From Bacteroidales bacterium (GTDB lineage Bacteria; Bacteroidota; Bacteroidia; Bacteroidales; 4484-276): DNA of 8,609 bases. The position numbers and the translations under genes were made by a program. The DNA lies in the NCBI GenBank assembly GCA_018400545.1, contig JAGYLT010000086.1, forward strand, positions 1 to 8,609, in the 5' to 3' direction. The notes beneath the pieces are model-generated. The model did no database searches. It was not told the DNA's origin and worked only from the letters and a program-made list of their open reading frames with translations. Below are positions 6,842 to 8,609 of the stretch, piece by piece. How positions within the stretch are numbered: the stretch's first letter is position 1; the number at the start of each line of letters is the position of its first letter.

Positions 6842-6873
6842 TTTGTATTACTAATGTAATGTGCTTACATTTG
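6842..6873 (+). promoter_or_regulatory. Promoter for the decarboxylase gene (TTTG, 20 bp, TACATTTG)
   Basis: TTTG (6842-6845) is separated by 20 bp from TACATTTG (6866-6873), which is followed by C. Both elements and the spacing fit the Bacteroidota primary sigma consensus, making this the best promoter in the window. The -7 box ends 38 bp before the ATG at 6912. Confidence 0.65.
6853..6871. promoter_or_regulatory. Palindrome overlapping the decarboxylase -7 box (candidate operator)
   Basis: AATGTAA (6853-6859) and TTACATT (6865-6871) form perfect 7-bp inverted arms around a 5-bp spacer (TGTGC). The right arm overlaps most of the -7 box, so a bound protein would block polymerase. Repressor function is inferred from geometry. 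Confidence 0.4.
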
Positions 6874-6911
6874 CCACTTCATTGCAATCTATTTAGTTTA
6901 AAATATTAGAT

Positions 6912-8303
6912 ATGAAGATCAAATATCTCGATTTAATAGAACAAACCTTTTATTTTCCAAAGGATGAATTTAAGGTGGAGGACGGTGAATTACAATTCCA
7001 TGACATCCCATTGATGGAAATCATTAAGCAATACGGGACGCCTGTAAAACTTACCTACCTCCCAAAAATCAGTGAGCAAATACAAAAAGCCAGGCGCTGG
7101 TTTAATGTGGCAATGGCCAAAGTGGACTATCAGGGTGAATATCAATACTGCTACTGCACCAAGAGTTCACACTTTTCCTTTGTGATGGAAGAGGCATTAA
7201 AAAACAAGATTAACATCGAAACATCCTCAGCATTCGACATAAACATTGTAGAAGAATTATATGCCAACGGATTGATCGACAAAGATGTTTACATCATCTG
7301 CAACGGATTTAAACGGCCCCAATACCTGGAAAATATAACAAGGCTCATCAATGAAGGGTTTAAAAATGTGATACCCGTTCTTGATCATATGGATGAACTT
7401 GACTATTATGAAGAACATGTAAAAGGAAAATTCCAGGTGGGTATGCGCATTGCTTCCGAAGAAGAACCGCTATTTTCGTTTTATACTTCGCGACTTGGTA
7501 TCCGCTACAACGACATTGTTCCTTTTTATAAAGAACATATCCAGAACAATCCGAATATCAGCCTTAAAATGTTGCATTTCTTTATCAACACCGGGATCAA
7601 GGATACCGCCTATTACTGGAATGAACTCAGCAAAAGCCTCAATGTGTATGCCGACCTGAAAAAGATATGTCCGGATGTGGATGCGCTTAACATTGGCGGC
7701 GGCTTCCCGATAAAACGATCACTTGGTTTTGAATACGATTATGAATACATGGCCGAGGAGATCATTTCACAAATTAAACAAACATGTGAGCAGCACAACA
7801 TTACGGAACCGGATATATTTACTGAGTTCGGATCGTTCACGGTTGGGGAAAGCGGAGCAGTTTTATATTCTATTTTGGGGCAAAAACAACAAAACGATCG
7901 TGAGCTCTGGAACATGATCGACAGCTCTTTCATGACCACTCTCCCCGATTCATGGGCCATCAACCAGCGGTTTATCCTGCTGCCCATCAACCGGTGGGAG
8001 GACCCATACCAGCGGGTTTTCATGGGCGGCCTCACCTGCGACAGCCAGGATTACTACAACGATGAAGCCCATTCCAACGCCGTGTTCCTTCCCAAATTCG
8101 TGAAAGACCGGCCGCTGTACATCGGGTTTTTCCACACTGGCGCTTACCAGGAATCCCTGGGCGGATACGGCGGCATCCAGCACTGCCTCATCCCGGCCCC
8201 CAAGCATATCATCATCGACAAAGATGAAAACGGCGCATGGTTCCCACGGCTCTTCGCCAAGGAACAAAGCTTTAAATCCATGCTTAAAACCCTGGGATAT
8301 TAA
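6912..8303 (+). CDS. Short fold-III PLP decarboxylase, arginine decarboxylase-like
   Basis: The enzyme probably decarboxylates arginine (or a related basic amino acid) to agmatine for polyamine synthesis in the cytosol. The 463-residue protein has the two-domain alanine racemase-like fold. In the barrel, YCYCTKSSH (79-87) holds the likely PLP lysine K84. SRLGI (193-197), HFFINTG (222-228), the phosphate-binding GGGFP (262-266) and TEFGSFTVGESGA (304-316) follow. In the C-terminal domain, TCDSQDYY (375-382) carries the active-site Cys376-Asp377, and GAYQE (410-414) the conserved Tyr. The CDS and GAYQE forms resemble biosynthetic arginine decarboxylase (SpeA) more than ornithine decarboxylase, but SpeA is usually about 630 residues, so this is a short relative and substrate is uncertain. 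It is the only polyamine-type gene visible; agmatinase or agmatine deiminase is not adjacent. It has its own promoter. Confidence 0.85.
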   Translation: MKIKYLDLIEQTFYFPKDEFKVEDGELQFHDIPLMEIIKQYGTPVKLTYLPKISEQIQKARRWFNVAMAKVDYQGEYQYCYCTKSSHFSFVMEEALKNKINIETSSAFDINIVEELYANGLIDKDVYIICNGFKRPQYLENITRLINEGFKNVIPVLDHMDELDYYEEHVKGKFQVGMRIASEEEPLFSFYTSRLGIRYNDIVPFYKEHIQNNPNISLKMLHFFINTGIKDTAYYWNELSKSLNVYADLKKICPDVDALNIGGGFPIKRSLGFEYDYEYMAEEIISQIKQTCEQHNITEPDIFTEFGSFTVGESGAVLYSILGQKQQNDRELWNMIDSSFMTTLPDSWAINQRFILLPINRWEDPYQRVFMGGLTCDSQDYYNDEAHSNAVFLPKFVKDRPLYIGFFHTGAYQESLGGYGGIQHCLIPAPKHIIIDKDENGAWFPRLFAKEQSFKSMLKTLGY

Positions 8304-8331
8304 AGATTCACCACAGGAAGATTCACCACAG
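8303..8331 (+). repeat. Tandem 14-bp direct repeat just after the decarboxylase stop
   Basis: AAGATTCACCACAG occurs at 8303-8316 and again at 8318-8331, a 15-bp period. The first copy begins on the last base of the stop codon. The second copy runs into the nested inverted repeat at 8326-8371, so this may be the partly duplicated edge of that element. Confidence 0.6.
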
Positions 8332-8371
8332 ATTACACGGATAAACACAGATAATCTGTGAAAATCTGTGG
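8326..8371. repeat. Nested inverted repeat with CACAGAT core (possible 3' hairpin)
   Basis: The outer arms CCACAGATT (8326-8334) and AATCTGTGG (8363-8371) are perfect 9-bp inverted repeats. Inside them CACAGAT (8346-8352) and ATCTGTG (8354-8360) form a second perfect 7-bp inverted pair. The motif CACAGAT thus occurs in four places, two per strand. Elements of this CACAGATT type are, as I recall, common intergenic repeats in environmental bacterial genomes. It begins 22 bp after the decarboxylase stop and could protect or terminate that transcript, but only a broken T-rich stretch follows. Confidence 0.6.
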
Positions 8372-8407
8372 CATTGTTTTATGTTTTGCCAATCCTTTCA
8401 TGCGAGT

Positions 8408-8574
8408 AGAACCCGGTACGGGTTCAGATATTGTAGTATATAATTAACAACAAGGACGTTGCAACCCGGTACGGGTTGAGCGCATTAAAATTCAAACCTA
8501 AGCGCAACCCATACTGGCTTGGGGACCCTCTATGCACTTCATTTGCTACAATACCTAAACCCGTACCGGGTTTT
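8408..8574. repeat. MITE-like 167-bp block with inverted ends and three AACCCG hairpins
   Basis: The left end (8408-8436) and the reverse complement of the right end (8546-8574) agree at 26 of 29 positions. Three 15-bp units lie in the block: AACCCGGTACGGGTT at 8410-8424 and 8463-8477, and its reverse complement at 8558-8572. Each extends to a hairpin with 7-bp arms and a 3-base loop (8409-8425, 8462-8478, 8557-8573). The outermost pair is G-C, C-G and A-T in the three copies. No flanking target duplication was seen. There is no transposase, so any mobility would need a helper supplied in trans. Confidence 0.6.
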
Positions 8575-8577
8575 TTT
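8557..8577 (+). terminator. Candidate intrinsic terminator within the repeat block
   Basis: AAACCCG and CGGGTTT form a 7-bp stem around a TAC loop, followed by an uninterrupted T run (8571-8577) and then a further T-rich stretch. The shape fits a rightward intrinsic terminator. It lies about 250 bp after the decarboxylase stop, so it may terminate that transcript late or simply be the third copy of the repeat landing beside a T run. Confidence 0.45.
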
Positions 8578-8609
8578 ATCTTTTTCCTTAGCCTGAAGGC
8601 TATGTTAAC

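Larger units (their letters stand above)
8304..8609. other. Gene-free 306-bp intergenic end region rich in repeats
   Basis: No credible coding frame is present. The longest ATG-initiated peptide I followed (8400-8447) is 15 codons and is made largely of the GTACGG repeat. The region contains the CACAGAT element (8303-8371), the three-hairpin block (8408-8574), a T-tract terminator candidate (8557-8577), and a small perfect inverted repeat TAGCCT-GA-AGGCTA (8589-8602) at the right edge. No tRNA or rRNA is recognisable. Confidence 0.75.

Noticed and set aside
8400..8447. 15-codon ATG-initiated peptide reading through the GTACGG repeat
   Set aside because: It is very short, made mostly of the repeat unit, has no ribosome site, and is best explained as chance within the repeat block.
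8408..8574. CRISPR array
   Set aside because: The repeated units are short, palindromic, unevenly spaced and one is inverted. There are no regular spacers and no cas gene.

Overview
The window looks like a chromosomal piece from a member of the Bacteroidota, probably an environmental Bacteroidales-like lineage. The evidence is the adjacent gldE and gldD genes, which are specific to that phylum, and several intergenic boxes matching the phylum's TAnnTTTG -7 promoter element. Shine-Dalgarno sequences are also absent in front of most genes. The exact taxon cannot be read from the sequence.

The left half is transcribed leftward. From the edge it holds the N-terminal 38 codons of an unrecognised protein (1-115), a PlsC-type acyltransferase (192-935), methylenetetrahydrofolate reductase metF (994-1956), and a signal-peptide, TPR-containing membrane histidine kinase (2058-4121). 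metF and plsC may share a transcript. The kinase has no response regulator beside it.

The right half is transcribed rightward. It holds ssb (4263-4709), gldE (4827-6167, apparent TTG start), gldD (6174-6791, 6 bp after gldE), and a short fold-III PLP decarboxylase resembling arginine decarboxylase (6912-8303). gldE and gldD belong to the gliding motility / type IX secretion-associated gene set. The decarboxylase has its own well-formed promoter and probably feeds polyamine synthesis.

The genes are mostly ordinary housekeeping and phylum-core genes, and I see no defence system, prophage, CRISPR array or novel enzyme cluster. The most interesting material is intergenic. Four direct GAAATCT repeats at about 20-bp phasing lie in the kinase/ssb divergent region. 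Perfect palindromes sit at or next to the metF, gldE and decarboxylase promoters. The last 306 bp (8304-8609) carry no gene but hold two different structured repeat elements, one of them a 167-bp block with 29-bp inverted ends and three hairpins whose outer base pair covaries.
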